Source: Desmonostoc vinosum HA7617-LM4 (GTDB taxonomy: Bacteria; Cyanobacteriota; Cyanobacteriia; Cyanobacteriales; Nostocaceae). Taken from it: a DNA stretch of 64,000 bases. The translations under genes were made by a program, and so were the position numbers. Shown piece by piece: positions 40,108-50,110 of the stretch. The stretch is taken from contig JAHHHC010000032.1 of NCBI GenBank assembly GCA_019359515.1, positions 1-64,000 on the forward strand, written 5' to 3'. The first letter of the stretch is position 1, and each line of letters opens with the position of its first letter. Below the pieces are notes generated by a model. It did no database searches. It was not told where the DNA came from and worked only from the letters and a program-made list of their open reading frames with translations.

Positions 40108-40258
40108 CGTGCTTTCGCGACAAGCTCACAACTTCTTTGCCACTTTCAGCTTCCTTCTTGCGTAAGTCTTCAAATATTGCGTCCAGGTCATAATTCAATG
40201 ACTTTGCGTATGCTTCGCGAATTTGGTGAATCTCTTCTACAATCTCATCTTGCCACAT
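40031..40258 (-). CDS. small protein after a PIN gene, tail read into attC-like site
   Basis: A 75-residue frame three bases after the PIN gene. Residues 1-51 (WQDEIVEEIHQIREAYAKS, DAIFEDLRKKEAESGKE) match the size and look of short partner proteins that commonly follow such PIN genes. From residue 52 (LTTRWSGRARD) the frame is encoded by the attC-like hairpin, so the true end may have been lost. Confidence 0.55.
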   Translation of the reverse strand: MWQDEIVEEIHQIREAYAKSLNYDLDAIFEDLRKKEAESGKEVVSLSRKHGLTTRWSGRARDFGEDAKDTSRRST

Positions 40259-40261
40259 GAC

Positions 40262-40735
40262 CTAATCTCCCATCAGTTCGTTTGGGGTGCAGAGAACAGG
40301 CAGCACATAGCCGAAGTCGAGACTAATTTCTGCTAGCTTTCCCTGGATTTGAGCGTTAGCAATATGCTTACAATTCCAAGTTAGCAGATAATCCATGCCG
40401 TGGACGGTAGCAGCAGCGATGTGAATCGCATCAACCCTCGCTTTTGAAGGCAAATTGCTTCGGAGCAGAAGTTGTGCAGCTAGACTCTGCACATCCTGGT
40501 TTAATGACAACAATGAAAAATCGCGCAGCATCTCCAGCCTTTGAGCAGCGATCGTTGGATCTCCCTGTGCCACTTCCTCTAAAACAGCCTCAGAAGCATA
40601 AAGAGTGAAGGCGCTTCGACGAGATTCCCACCAGTCTTTTGTGATCTCCATGTTTGCAGCCAAGATTAGGTTTTTGGTTGATCTGGATGTGAGATAGCCC
40701 AAGATGCTGGTTTCGATGTAGACCGTTTCGCTCAT
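40262..40735 (-). CDS. PIN-domain protein
   Basis: A 157-residue PIN-like protein: VYIETSILGYLTSR at the N-terminus (first acidic residue replaced by Glu), KARVDAIHIAAATVHGMDYLLTWNCKHIAN near the C-terminus with the conserved acidic residue of the domain. It is probably a ribonuclease toxin with the short downstream gene as partner. Starts at ATG 40735. Flanked by an attC-like site and gene remnants. Confidence 0.75.
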   Translation of the reverse strand: MSETVYIETSILGYLTSRSTKNLILAANMEITKDWWESRRSAFTLYASEAVLEEVAQGDPTIAAQRLEMLRDFSLLSLNQDVQSLAAQLLLRSNLPSKARVDAIHIAAATVHGMDYLLTWNCKHIANAQIQGKLAEISLDFGYVLPVLCTPNELMGD

Positions 40736-40814
40736 ATGGAATAGGCTTGAGGTCTTCCCATTTTACAACTGTCTGGCTCAAGGACTATGTTAAACCGCGA
40801 CCCTGCAATGATGC

Positions 40815-41055
40815 ATTTAGGGCTTCAAAACTTCTTTTGCACCTTCAATAAAGAATTTAGCGACAGGGTGATCAATCATCTTTTCCAAAGCTGCGAAGCT
40901 TCCTGCTTTCATTCCCCGCAGAATTCGGGATTTTAGCTCAGGACTTTTCTCAACTTCATCCACAGCTTTAGCAACCAGAACTCTAGGACTATCACTTGGA
41001 TAATCGACGGAAAGTTGATCTAGCAGAACTTTAATATCTTTTTTAGTGATTTCGC
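40815..41055 (-). pseudogene. C-terminal gene remnant in the cassette region
   Basis: The minus strand reads GEITKKDIKVLLDQLSVDYP and later RILRGMKAGSFAALEKMIDH, ending EGAKEVLKP and a stop at about 40817. There is no start codon and the frame begins at a junction near 41057. It looks like the 3' end of a larger gene. The tail resembles the remnant at 41210-41330, so both could come from one family. Confidence 0.45.
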
Positions 41056-41099
41056 CTAATTATCAGCTTCCCGGTTGTACCCAAACGGATAACTCTGCG

Positions 41100-41186
41100 G
41101 TCTAACGTTTCTGTTGAGCGGTAGCCAGTAACTTTTGTATTACTATTAATATCTTGAAGCTATCCGCTCCAACAGGATTGTTATGC
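41100..41186 (-). other. attC-like site in the cassette region
   Basis: On the minus strand GCATAAC, then TGTTGGAGCGGATAG, a 35-base centre, CTACCGCTCAACAG and GTTAGAC. The inner arms pair with two bulged bases, and the last box fits the attC core GTTRRRY. It follows a gene-remnant stop by 20 bases. Confidence 0.55.
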
Positions 41187-41206
41187 GTTGCCATCTTCAC
41201 ACCCCT

Positions 41207-41332
41207 ATTCAGGCTTAATCCAACCTTTAACAATTGCTTTACCAACATTGATATAAGGATTATCTAAAAATTCTTCAATTGCAGTTTCACCGCCAGCTTG
41301 TAAAGCACTAGCTACTCTACGTTTGAAGCTAG
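41207..41332 (-). pseudogene. C-terminal gene remnant
   Basis: Minus strand SFKRRVASALQAGGETAIEE, then FLDNPYINVGKAIVKGWIKPE and a TAG stop near 41207. The upstream part is missing. The pattern (AGG or AGS, ALE/AIE, D-(N/H)-P) resembles the remnant at 40815. Confidence 0.45.
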
Positions 41333-41626
41333 GAGTAGTTTCATCATTGATGTATGCCACTTTCTCAGAATCAGTTGCAGCAGAGTTTGTCTATGTAACG
41401 ATTACAATTGTCGAAGGCGTCAAAAAAGCAGCTTGTCTATTGACTACTGGTGACGCTGCGATCGCAATTCCTGGTGTTAACGCTGGCTACCGTACACCAA
41501 CTGATGAATACTCTAGGTCATTTTCAAAAATACAGCATTTTCTGAGCGCACCTGCGGAATCTGGGTTACCAACTCCTAAAACTATGTTTTTATACAACAC
41601 AGTTTTAGGAGTCAGTAGATTGAGAT
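41333..41626. other. gap before the first RTX gene
   Basis: A plus-strand frame at 41323-41643 covers this stretch but matches no family I know. A CTCCTAAAACTATGTTTTTA and AACACAGTTTTAGGAG inverted repeat at 41573-41612 may be the terminator of the RTX gene that ends at 41627 on the minus strand. Confidence 0.4.
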
Positions 41627-44413
41627 TTACGCTTGAATCATAAAATCGCTAGCAGTTAAACTTGGCTTGCCATCGAGAGTGGCAAACTGACCGCCACTAC
41701 CAAAACCAGGCGCAGTACCATTTTCGTTATAGAACAAGCGTCCATTCACAGCATCGTAGACAATCTTGGCACTGCTAATGCCCTCCAAAATAGTCAATTG
41801 GAACAAGTCAAAACCAATACTCTTAAAATCACCTGCACTACTGAAACCATTTCCGGGATTAGAACTAAGGACACTGAAAGTGGTTTTATCCAAAACAATC
41901 TTGTCACCTTCAGAACGCTTGAAGTCAGTAATTTTATCGATACCAACACCAGACTGAGTGAAAGTAGCATTAGTGTTGAAAAGGAATCTATCAGCACCAG
42001 TTCCACCTGTTAGCACGTCATTCCCAGCACCACCAGCGAGAGTATCATTCCCCGCACCACCGATGAGAGTATCATTGCCTGCTTCGCCACGCAGATGATC
42101 GTTGCCACTCTTGCCATCGATTCTGTCATTACCGCCTTGAGCGTTAATTACATCATTGGAATTGTCAAAACCAGAGGTGTTGTTATTCAGGTCATTGAGG
42201 AACGTCACCGCATTCTTTTGGAAGATGCCGCTAGCATTAAAGTTAGCATCGAAGACATCAAAACTGTCGCTGGGGCTGGTTTGTCCATCAAACAGGATAT
42301 TGGCTAAAGCCGGTCTACTACCTGATGCGGGCAGATTATCTAGGTTTTCCAGCTTGAAGTTTTGCACTATGACTTTGGTGTTGGCAACATTATCAAAAGT
42401 GACTTCTAGATTGTTGCCATTTGCAGTTAGTAGCAGATTTTTAGCACTTAAGCCAGTACCAGTAAATTGCAGCGTGTCAATATTGGCGATTACTGTTGCA
42501 TTGGGATTTGTACCTTTGCCAACACCGCCAAAGTCGGTGATGGTGTCAGTGCCATCGCCAGGGCGAATAATAAAGGTGTCTCTTCCACCACCACCTGTAA
42601 GGGTATCGTTACTAGCTTTGCCATCAATAATATTGTTGCTAGCTGTGCCTTTTAGAGTATCGGCATTGGGAGTTCCCGTTAAGTTAAGGGGAGTGATACT
42701 CAAATTAAAGATATCGCTGACACTGGCATTAGCTGTGTCCTTGGCAGTAACTTTGACGTTGATGCTACCGACATTGGCGGCTTTTGGTGTGCCACTAAAA
42801 GTGCGGGTGTTGGCGTTGAAGGTTAGCCATGAGGGTAAAGGATTGCCGTTGTCAAGGGTGGCAGTGTAAGTTAAAGTGTCGCCAGCATCGATATCAGCAA
42901 AGGTGTTGGCAGCAAAAGTGAAGTTGAAGGCACTATTTTCTGTTGTAGTTTTGTCGGGCAGGGCGTTGGCTAGGGTTGGTGCATCGTTAACTGGGTTAAT
43001 TGTGAGATTGACGGTGGCGGTGCTAGTGCCTCCATTTCCATCAGCAATGGTATAAGTAAACGAGTCTGTGCCGTTAAAGTTGGCATTGGGAGTATAAACC
43101 AAAAAGTCATCGGTTGTATTTGCTGGAGTGGCGTTATCGTTGAGGGTAACGGTTCCGTTGCTGGCATTGGTAAAGCTCTCGATGCTTAAGGGGTCTGAAT
43201 CGGCATCGCTATCGTTAGTGAGGACGCTGATGTTAACCGGGGTATCTTCATTGGTGCTGGCACTGTCGTTCACAGCGACAGGTGCATCGTTAACTGGGTT
43301 AATTGTGAGATTGACGGTAGCGGTGCTAGTGTTTCCATTTCCATCAGCAATGGTATAAGTAAACGAGTCTGTGCCGTTAAAGTTGGCATTGGGAGTATAA
43401 ACCAAAAAGTCATCGGTTGTATTTGCTGGAGTGGCGTTATCGTTGAGGGTAACGGTTCCGTTGCTGGCATTGGTAAAGCTAGAGATGCTTAAGGGGTCGC
43501 CATCGGCATCGCTATCGTTAGCGAGGACGCTGATGTTAACCGGGGTATCTTCATCCGTGGTTGCGGTGTCATCATTGGCAACGGGGGGTTGGTTAGACAC
43601 AACGGGAGTGTTCTCGAAGAACAGGATATTGCCGTCATTATTCCCGACGAAAGCATCGAGATCCCCATCGCCATCGATATCGGCAAACGTGGGCGCGGCA
43701 GAATATCCCACATCCGTGAGTCCGAAGTTCCCCGCCTCTTGGCTGAAAACCGGAGCCGTGACCGTTCCCGTATTGCGGTAGAACACCGTATTGCCGTCAA
43801 AATTCCCGACTATTGCATCGAGATCCCCATCCCCATCGATATCGGCAAACGTGGGCGCGGCAGAATATCCCACATCCGTGAGTCCGAAGTTCCCCGCCTC
43901 TTGGCTGAAAACCGGAGCCGTCGCCGTTCCCGTATTGCGGTAGAACACCGGATTGCCGTCATTATTCCCGACTATTGCATCGAGATCCCCATCCCCATCG
44001 ATGTCGGCCAACGTGGGCGTGGCATTTAAACCCACATCCGTGAGTCCGAAGTTCCCCGCTTGTTGGCTGAAAACCGGAGCCGTCGCCGTTCCCGTATTGC
44101 GGTAGAACCGCGTATTGCCGAAACGTTCCCCGACGAAAGCATCGAGATCCCCATCCCCATCGATGTCGGCGAAGGTGGGCGAGGCAGAACCCCCCACATT
44201 CGTGAGTCCGAAGTTCCCCGCCTGTTGGCTGAAAACCGGAGCCGTCGCCGTTCCCGTATTGCGGTAGAACCGCGTATTGCCGTCCCTGTTCCCGACGAAA
44301 GCATCGAGATCCCCATCCCCATCGATATCAGCCAGGGTGGGCGTGGCAATAGTCCCCACATCGGAGAGTCCGAAAGGGTTAGTCACAGGGGATAAAAAGT
44401 TTGGGTCAGTCAT
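41627..44413 (-). CDS. large FG-GAP, cadherin-like and RTX calcium-binding protein
   Basis: A 928-residue protein. Residues 1-270: five 54-residue FG-GAP/VCBS units, each with [10 protein letters not shown](F/I)VG calcium loops. About 275-475: two tandem cadherin-like units ([18 protein letters not shown] and [18 protein letters not shown]). About 480-575: a putative Ig/cadherin (He_PIG) unit. From 580: RTX-like GGxGxDxhx repeats ([35 protein letters not shown]) and a conserved C-terminal domain that serves as a type I secretion signal in such proteins. It has no N-terminal signal peptide. Its start overlaps the TIGR03032/GNAT gene by four bases. The last 1.3 kb is nearly identical to the other two RTX genes. 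Confidence 0.85.
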   Translation of the reverse strand: MTDPNFLSPVTNPFGLSDVGTIATPTLADIDGDGDLDAFVGNRDGNTRFYRNTGTATAPVFSQQAGNFGLTNVGGSASPTFADIDGDGDLDAFVGERFGNTRFYRNTGTATAPVFSQQAGNFGLTDVGLNATPTLADIDGDGDLDAIVGNNDGNPVFYRNTGTATAPVFSQEAGNFGLTDVGYSAAPTFADIDGDGDLDAIVGNFDGNTVFYRNTGTVTAPVFSQEAGNFGLTDVGYSAAPTFADIDGDGDLDAFVGNNDGNILFFENTPVVSNQPPVANDDTATTDEDTPVNISVLANDSDADGDPLSISSFTNASNGTVTLNDNATPANTTDDFLVYTPNANFNGTDSFTYTIADGNGNTSTATVNLTINPVNDAPVAVNDSASTNEDTPVNISVLTNDSDADSDPLSIESFTNASNGTVTLNDNATPANTTDDFLVYTPNANFNGTDSFTYTIADGNGGTSTATVNLTINPVNDAPTLANALPDKTTTENSAFNFTFAANTFADIDAGDTLTYTATLDNGNPLPSWLTFNANTRTFSGTPKAANVGSINVKVTAKDTANASVSDIFNLSITPLNLTGTPNADTLKGTASNNIIDGKASNDTLTGGGGRDTFIIRPGDGTDTITDFGGVGKGTNPNATVIANIDTLQFTGTGLSAKNLLLTANGNNLEVTFDNVANTKVIVQNFKLENLDNLPASGSRPALANILFDGQTSPSDSFDVFDANFNASGIFQKNAVTFLNDLNNNTSGFDNSNDVINAQGGNDRIDGKSGNDHLRGEAGNDTLIGGAGNDTLAGGAGNDVLTGGTGADRFLFNTNATFTQSGVGIDKITDFKRSEGDKIVLDKTTFSVLSSNPGNGFSSAGDFKSIGFDLFQLTILEGISSAKIVYDAVNGRLFYNENGTAPGFGSGGQFATLDGKPSLTASDFMIQA
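41632..42960 (-). repeat. shared RTX 3' block, copy A
   Basis: Nearly identical at DNA level to 46081-47135 and 48788-50110. It extends from the last codons up to the cadherin-like segment; beyond about 42960 the similarity to copy C ends. Confidence 0.9.
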
Positions 44414-45996
44414 GGTTGGTTTTCTCCTTTTTTAGATATGTGTTTGAAAGCTGTTTCTACAGCTTGGTTGAGTTGCTCCCATTGCCAGTTCAACTTGCGT
44501 AGTAATGGCACGAGGGCAAGATTGGTGAAGTCGTCCTTCGGATAGCTCACCTGTACTCGCTGGCATCCGTTTTTCATCAATTCGACTTCTAAGGCTTGGA
44601 GTGTGCGGGTGCCGATGCCTCGATTTCGGCACTCCGGCAACACTAAAAACGAAATCAGTTCGGCTACGCCATTATCTAAGAGTTCGGCTATAGCAAAACC
44701 GACGATTTCCCCGTCTAGCGATGCGGAAAGTCCGAGCAATTCTCCCCGTTGCGGTTGAGTTAGCCAGCGTTGGCTCAGACGGGGAAAGGTCAAAGCATCA
44801 TAAGGCAGCAAATTTCCTGGGTTGAGATGGTACACACGCTGATATTTAATCGCCGAAGGGGTAATCTCCCTCAATTTGGGCAATCCAGCCACAGGTGCTT
44901 TAGCTCCCTGACTGGGGCGTTCGGCGGTGGGTTTGGTAATCACAATGCCCTCCGAACCGGGAAACGTCACCAGACGCTCGATTTCATCACTTTGCAATCC
45001 CAAAGCTTGGGGACGGCGCACTCCCGGCAGCACCACCACATCAAATAATTCCTCGACCACCCCTTCTAACTGAAGCCAGTGCAGCACTTCTCCCGTCGTC
45101 AGCGAAATTGCCATTAGTCCACATTGAGGGACATTTCCCTGCTTGGCTAACCGTTCCTCTAAGACTAATCCGCTAAACGTCCGCGCTCTGAGTTTGGACA
45201 ATCCCACCAGTGCCACATCCCCCCAAAACGCCAAACCCCTGACAAATCCTGGACAGAAAGCGATGGGGACAAATTGACCGCCCTCAATATATCCCAGTTC
45301 TCCCGTTCCGGAATTGAGTAGCCACAACTTCCCCTTGTACCAACGGGGTGAATGGGGCATCGATAAACCACTCACGACGATCTCGTTATTGGGAACATCG
45401 ATAACCACTCCTCCATCTGAGCGACAGTGCCGCCAACCCGCCGCCGTATCGGTACTACTGCAAGCGGTGACATAAGCGGGTTTTCCCTCCACTAACGCCA
45501 AACCATTGAGATGACAGCGATCTTCAGCCACCAGCTTAGAAATAAACGGCGGTTGCCACAGGGGAACAAAACTGTAATCGGGACTGAGCGTCGCCAGACA
45601 GCTAAAATCGGTATTGACAAAAATTAGATTATGTGCATCTTCCAGGACAACATCATGGACATTGATATCTCCTGTAAAGTAGGCGGTACGGGGGACATAG
45701 AGGCGATCGCATTCCCCATACTTTTCTCCTGCCTCTAAAAGATTCTCGAAATGCCAAAGTTGGTAACGGCTACTCATGTAGAGGCTACTGCCTGCTGCAT
45801 ATAGTCCCATCGGTTTGTCGAATAGTCTTTCGTGTACTTTCAGATGTCCTTGTGCTTGGCTACTGACGAAAAAAAGGCGGTTGGTTTGGTAGGTGGTGCA
45901 AGCAAGACTTAGATTCTCCTGTGCTAGCCACAAGGAAAACTGTTGACTAGCGGCAATTTTTAACGCTGGGGTAGAATTTGCTGATGTTGTCTGCAT
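44410..45996 (-). CDS. TIGR03032-family protein fused to a GNAT acetyltransferase
   Basis: A 528-residue protein. Residues about 10-350 have the TIGR03032/DUF4915 pattern, a putative beta-propeller ([81 protein letters not shown]). Residues about 400-510 are a GNAT domain with the acetyl-CoA loop [18 protein letters not shown]. Such TIGR03032 genes often stand near large calcium-binding exported proteins; here it is directly coupled to one by an ATGA overlap. Substrate and role are unknown. Confidence 0.75.
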   Translation of the reverse strand: MQTTSANSTPALKIAASQQFSLWLAQENLSLACTTYQTNRLFFVSSQAQGHLKVHERLFDKPMGLYAAGSSLYMSSRYQLWHFENLLEAGEKYGECDRLYVPRTAYFTGDINVHDVVLEDAHNLIFVNTDFSCLATLSPDYSFVPLWQPPFISKLVAEDRCHLNGLALVEGKPAYVTACSSTDTAAGWRHCRSDGGVVIDVPNNEIVVSGLSMPHSPRWYKGKLWLLNSGTGELGYIEGGQFVPIAFCPGFVRGLAFWGDVALVGLSKLRARTFSGLVLEERLAKQGNVPQCGLMAISLTTGEVLHWLQLEGVVEELFDVVVLPGVRRPQALGLQSDEIERLVTFPGSEGIVITKPTAERPSQGAKAPVAGLPKLREITPSAIKYQRVYHLNPGNLLPYDALTFPRLSQRWLTQPQRGELLGLSASLDGEIVGFAIAELLDNGVAELISFLVLPECRNRGIGTRTLQALEVELMKNGCQRVQVSYPKDDFTNLALVPLLRKLNWQWEQLNQAVETAFKHISKKGENQP

Positions 45997-46080
45997 TATC
46001 CAAAGTTGGAGTTGTAGAAGATGCCCCTTTTACAGATGCAATTAAAGCGATCGCCATTTAATATATAGTTGGCGCGCGAA

Positions 46081-47135
46081 TTACGCTTGAATCATAAAAT
46101 CGTTCGCAGTTAAACTTGGCTTGCCATCGAGAGTGGCAAACTGACCACCAGTGCCAAAACCAGGCGCAGTACCATTTTCGTTATAGAACAAGCGCCCATT
46201 CACAGCATCGTAGACAATCTTGGCACTGCTAATGCCCTCCAAAATAGTCAATTGGAACAAGTCAAAACCAATACTCTTAAAATCACCTGCACTACTGAAA
46301 CCATTTCCGGGATTAGAACTAAGGACACTGAAAGTGGTTTTATCCAAAACAATCTTGTCACCTTCAGAACGCTTGAAGTCAGTAATTTTATCGATACCAA
46401 CACCAGACTGAGTGAAAGTAGCATTAGTGTTGAAAAGGAATCTATCAGCACCAGTTCCACCTGTTAGCACGTCATTCCCAGCACCACCAGCGAGAGTATC
46501 ATTCCCCGCACCACCGATGAGAGTATCATTGCCTGCTTCGCCACGCAGATGATCGTTGCCACTCTTGCCATCGATTCTGTCATTACCGCCTTGAGCGTTA
46601 ATTACATCATTGGAATTGTCAAAACCAGAGGTGTTGTTATTCAGGTCATTGAGGAACGTCACCGCATTCTTTTGGAAGATGCCGCTAGCATTAAAGTTAG
46701 CATCGAAGACATCAAAACTGTCGCTGGGGCTGGTTTGTCCATCAAACAGGATATTGGCTAAAGCCGGTCTACTACCTGATGCGGGCAGATTATCTAGGTT
46801 TTCCAGCTTGAAGTTTTGCACTATGACTTTGGTGTTGGCAACATTATCAAAAGTGACTTCTAGATTGTTGCCATTTGCAGTTAGTAGCAGATTTTTAGCA
46901 CTTAAGCCAGCACCAGTAAATTGCAGCGTGTCAATATTGGCGATTACTGTTGCATTGGGATTTGTACCTTTGCCAACACCGCCAAAGTCGGTGACGGTGT
47001 CAGTGCCATCGCCAGGGCGAATAATAAAGGTGTCTCTTCCACCGCCACCTGTAAGGGTATCGTTACTAGCTTTGCCATCAATTATATTGTTGATCGATGT
47101 GCCTGTGAGGGTATCGGCATTGGGAGTGCCTGTCA
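46081..47135 (-). repeat. shared RTX 3' block, copy B
   Basis: Nearly identical to copies A and C. With copy C it also shares about 58 bases beyond the stop (46023-46080 and 48730-48787; CCCCTTTTACAGATGCA and TATATAGTTGGCGCGCGAA), so the duplication includes the downstream region. Confidence 0.9.
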
Positions 47136-48315
47136 AGTTGACTGACGCGAACCGCTGGGCGTAGATTCCATCACTACTGCCGTCCTGATCGGTACTCTCC
47201 CAAGCGATGACAAAGTTGCCGTTAGCGTCCACTCCCACAACGGGATCGTCTTGATTGTTGGTGGTGTAGGTATTAACCAGGAATTCACCGCTATCTGGGG
47301 TACCATCAGCGTTATAGCGCTGGGCGTAAACCCCATTGAGATCGCCATCCTGACCGTTACTCTCCCAAGCGATGACAAAGTTGCCGTTGGCGTCCACCGC
47401 CACAGCAGGGTCTGCTTGAGAGGAGGTAGTGAAAGTATTGACCTGAAATTCGCCCCCATTGGTAGTGCCATCCGCGTTGTAGCGTTGGGCGTAGATCCCA
47501 TCACTACTGCCATCCTGATCAGTACTCTGCCAAGCGATGACAAAGTTGCCGTTGGCGTCCACTGCCACAGCAGGGGTACTTTGACTGCCAGTAGTGAAAG
47601 TATTGACCTGAAATTCGCCGCCATTGGTGGTGCCATCGGCATTGTAGCGCTGGGCGTAGATTCCTTCAAGACTGCCATCCTGACCAGAACTGTCCCAAAC
47701 GATCACAAAGTTGCCGTTGGCGTCCACTGCCACAGTAGGGTTTTGTTGAGTGCTAGTAGTGAAAGAATTGACCTGAAATTCGCCCCCATTGGTGGTGCCA
47801 TCAGCGTTATAGCGCTGGGCGTAAACCCCATTGAGATCGCCATCCTGACCGATACTCTCCCAAACGATCACAAAGTTGCCGTTGGCGTCCACTGCCACAA
47901 CAGGGTCTCTTTGAAAGTCGGTAGTGAAAGAATTGACCTGAAATTCGCCGCCATTGGGGGTGCCATCCGCGTTATAGCGCTGGGCGTAGATTCCATCAGC
48001 ACTGCCATCCTGACCGGAACTCTCCCAAGTGATCACAAAGTTGCCCTTGGCGTCCACCGCCACAGTAACGTCATCTTGACTGCCGGTAGTGAAAGAATTG
48101 ACCTGAAATTCGCCGCCATTTGTGGTGCCATCCGCGTTGTAGCGTTGGGCGTAGATTCCTTCACTACTGCCATCCTGACCGGAACTCTCCCAAGTGATCA
48201 CAAAGTTGCCCTTGGCGTCCACTGTGATTGCGTGATCTGCTTGCCTATCAGTGGTGAAGCTATTGACTTGGAATTCTGAACCGACTGGTATTACTGGCAT
48301 TGTTTGTTTCTCCAA
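46081..48315 (-). CDS. tandem-repeat RTX calcium-binding protein
   Basis: A 744-residue protein. Residues about 10-390 are seven copies of a 55-residue unit (GEFQVNSFTTxxQxDPxVAVDANGNFVI then AW(E/Q)SxGQDGSxxGIYAQRYNADGT). The rest is the common RTX block, with [15 protein letters not shown] and [17 protein letters not shown] nonapeptides and the type I-secretion-like C-terminus. Its start overlaps the truncated TIGR03032 gene upstream. Likely secreted and calcium-binding; partner unknown. Confidence 0.85.
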   Translation of the reverse strand: MEKQTMPVIPVGSEFQVNSFTTDRQADHAITVDAKGNFVITWESSGQDGSSEGIYAQRYNADGTTNGGEFQVNSFTTGSQDDVTVAVDAKGNFVITWESSGQDGSADGIYAQRYNADGTPNGGEFQVNSFTTDFQRDPVVAVDANGNFVIVWESIGQDGDLNGVYAQRYNADGTTNGGEFQVNSFTTSTQQNPTVAVDANGNFVIVWDSSGQDGSLEGIYAQRYNADGTTNGGEFQVNTFTTGSQSTPAVAVDANGNFVIAWQSTDQDGSSDGIYAQRYNADGTTNGGEFQVNTFTTSSQADPAVAVDANGNFVIAWESNGQDGDLNGVYAQRYNADGTPDSGEFLVNTYTTNNQDDPVVGVDANGNFVIAWESTDQDGSSDGIYAQRFASVNLTGTPNADTLTGTSINNIIDGKASNDTLTGGGGRDTFIIRPGDGTDTVTDFGGVGKGTNPNATVIANIDTLQFTGAGLSAKNLLLTANGNNLEVTFDNVANTKVIVQNFKLENLDNLPASGSRPALANILFDGQTSPSDSFDVFDANFNASGIFQKNAVTFLNDLNNNTSGFDNSNDVINAQGGNDRIDGKSGNDHLRGEAGNDTLIGGAGNDTLAGGAGNDVLTGGTGADRFLFNTNATFTQSGVGIDKITDFKRSEGDKIVLDKTTFSVLSSNPGNGFSSAGDFKSIGFDLFQLTILEGISSAKIVYDAVNGRLFYNENGTAPGFGTGGQFATLDGKPSLTANDFMIQA
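47150..48290 (-). repeat. 165-bp tandem repeat in the RTX gene
   Basis: Seven 55-codon units of high DNA similarity, encoding the FQVNSFTT repeat. Prone to change in copy number. Confidence 0.85.
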
Positions 48316-48551
48316 AGTGAGTTTTGAGGTTGAAATTCATCCATTAAAGATTCTGGATGTAGCCAATAGGCATCCGGTGCGGTAAAGGCATCGCGCACTG
48401 CTTCCATCTCGGTATTGAGAATGGTGGGGCGCATTTTTCCGGGGAGAAATTGCACTTCACATAGTTCCTGTACTCCACTGGTAAATTCAAAAAGTCCAAT
48501 TTGTTGTCCACTACGGCAATCTACCACCACTACACCGCTAATTAACTGCAT
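48291..48551 (-). pseudogene. 3' fragment of a TIGR03032-type gene
   Basis: An 86-residue frame: GVVVVDCRSGQQIGLFEFTSG, then VQELCEVQFLPGKMRPTILN, resembles the C-terminal end of TIGR03032 proteins (the equivalent segment in the gene at 44410 is [18 protein letters not shown]). The N-terminal 300 residues are missing; the frame begins at a junction with transposase sequence. It overlaps the RTX gene start by 25 bases, as the intact gene at 44410 does with its partner. Confidence 0.6.
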
Positions 48552-48697
48552 CTATAATTCCAGATTTTCAAGATTTTTAGACGACGATTTACGTGTTCAA
48601 CAGTGATTCTTAATCGATTGAGTTCTCGATGAGATTTCTTTTGTTCTTTTGTTAACCTTCTAACTCTTGGTTTTTTAATTGGTGTTTGACTCTGCAT
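48550..48697 (-). pseudogene. IS5-type transposase remnant
   Basis: The minus strand from 48697 reads MQSQTPIKKPRVRRLTKEQK, then KSHRELNRLRITVEHVNRRL and KILKIWNYR before it meets the TIGR03032 fragment. The pattern LTKEQKxxxRELxRLRIxVEHVNRRLKI is that of the C-terminal third of IS5/IS1031-group transposases. The rest of the element is absent. Confidence 0.65.
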
Positions 48698-48787
48698 TTG
48701 AGTCGAGTAACACATATAAAATAACGATCGCCCCTTTTACAGATGCAGTTGAAGCGATCGCCATTTAATATATAGTTGGCGCGCGAA
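48698..48787. repeat. short shared sequence downstream of RTX copy C
   Basis: 48730-48787 repeats 46023-46080 with two or three differences; see the entry for copy B. Confidence 0.85.
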
Positions 48788-50110
48788 TTACGCTTGAATC
48801 ATAAAATCGCTAGCAGTTAAACTTGGCTTGCCATCGAGAGTGGCAAACTGACCACCAGTGCCAAAACCAGGCGCAGTACCATTTTCGTTATAGAACAAGC
48901 GTCCATTCACAGCATCGTAGACAATCTTGGCACTGCTAATGCCCTCCAAAATAGTCAATTGGAACAAGTCAAAACCAATACTCTTAAAATCACCTGCACT
49001 ACTGAAACCATTTCCGGGATTAGAACTAAGGACACTGAAAGTGGTTTTATCCAAAACAATCTTGTCACCTTCAGAACGCTTGAAGTCAGTAATTTTATCG
49101 ATACCAACACCAGACTGAGTGAAAGTAGCATTAGTGTTGAAAAGGAATCTATCAGCACCAGTTCCACCTGTTAGCACGTCATTCCCAGCACCACCAGCGA
49201 GAGTATCATTCCCCGCACCACCGATGAGAGTATCATTGCCTGCTTCGCCACGCAGATGATCGTTGCCACTCTTGCCATCGATTCTGTCATTACCGCCTTG
49301 AGCGTTAATTACATCATTGGAATTGTCAAAACCAGAGGTGTTGTTATTCAGGTCATTGAGGAACGTCACCGCATTCTTTTGGAAGATGCCGCTAGCATTA
49401 AAGTTAGCATCGAAGACATCAAAACTGTCGCTGGGGCTGGTTTGTCCATCAAACAGGATATTGGCTAAAGCCGGTCTACTACCTGATGCGGGCAGATTAT
49501 CTAGGTTTTCCAGCTTGAAGTTTTGCACTATGACTTTGGTGTTGGCAACATTATCAAAAGTGACTTCTAGATTGTTGCCATTTGCAGTTAGTAGCAGATT
49601 TTTAGCACTTAAGCCAGTACCAGTAAATTGCAGCGTGTCAATATTGGCGATTACTGTTGCATTGGGATTTGTACCTTTGCCAACACCGCCAAAGTCGGTG
49701 ATGGTGTCAGTGCCATCGCCAGGGCGAATAATAAAGGTGTCTCTTCCACCACCACCTGTAAGGGTATCGTTACTAGCTTTGCCATCAATAATATTGTTGC
49801 TAGCTGTGCCTTTTAGAGTATCGGCATTGGGAGTTCCCGTTAAGTTAAGGGGAGTGATACTCAAATTAAAGATATCGCTGACACTGGCATTAGCTGTGTC
49901 CTTGGCAGTAACTTTGACGTTGATGTTACCGACATTGGCGGCTTTTGGTGTGCCACTGAAGGTGCGGGTGTTGGCGTTGAAGGTTAGCCATGAGGGTAAA
50001 GGATTGCCGTTGTCAAGAGTGGCAGTGTAAGTTAATGTATCGCCTGCATCGAGATCATTAAAGGTGTTGGCATCAAAAGTGAAGTTGAAGACACTGTTTT
50101 CTGTGGTAAC
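48788..50110 (-). repeat. shared RTX 3' block, copy C
   Basis: Nearly identical to copies A and B. With copy A the match continues to the cadherin-like segment (about 50110). Confidence 0.9.

Noticed and set aside
41323-41643. Open frame of 106 codons on the plus strand
   Set aside because: Overlaps the end of an RTX gene and a gene remnant; composition is odd and no family is recognised.
42156-42869. Long plus-strand frame within the RTX block, repeated three times
   Set aside because: Antisense to the RTX block; repeated only because the block is repeated.
47251-48279. 342-codon plus-strand frame
   Set aside because: Antisense shadow of the 165-bp tandem repeat; a repeat free of stops in one frame gives such long frames.
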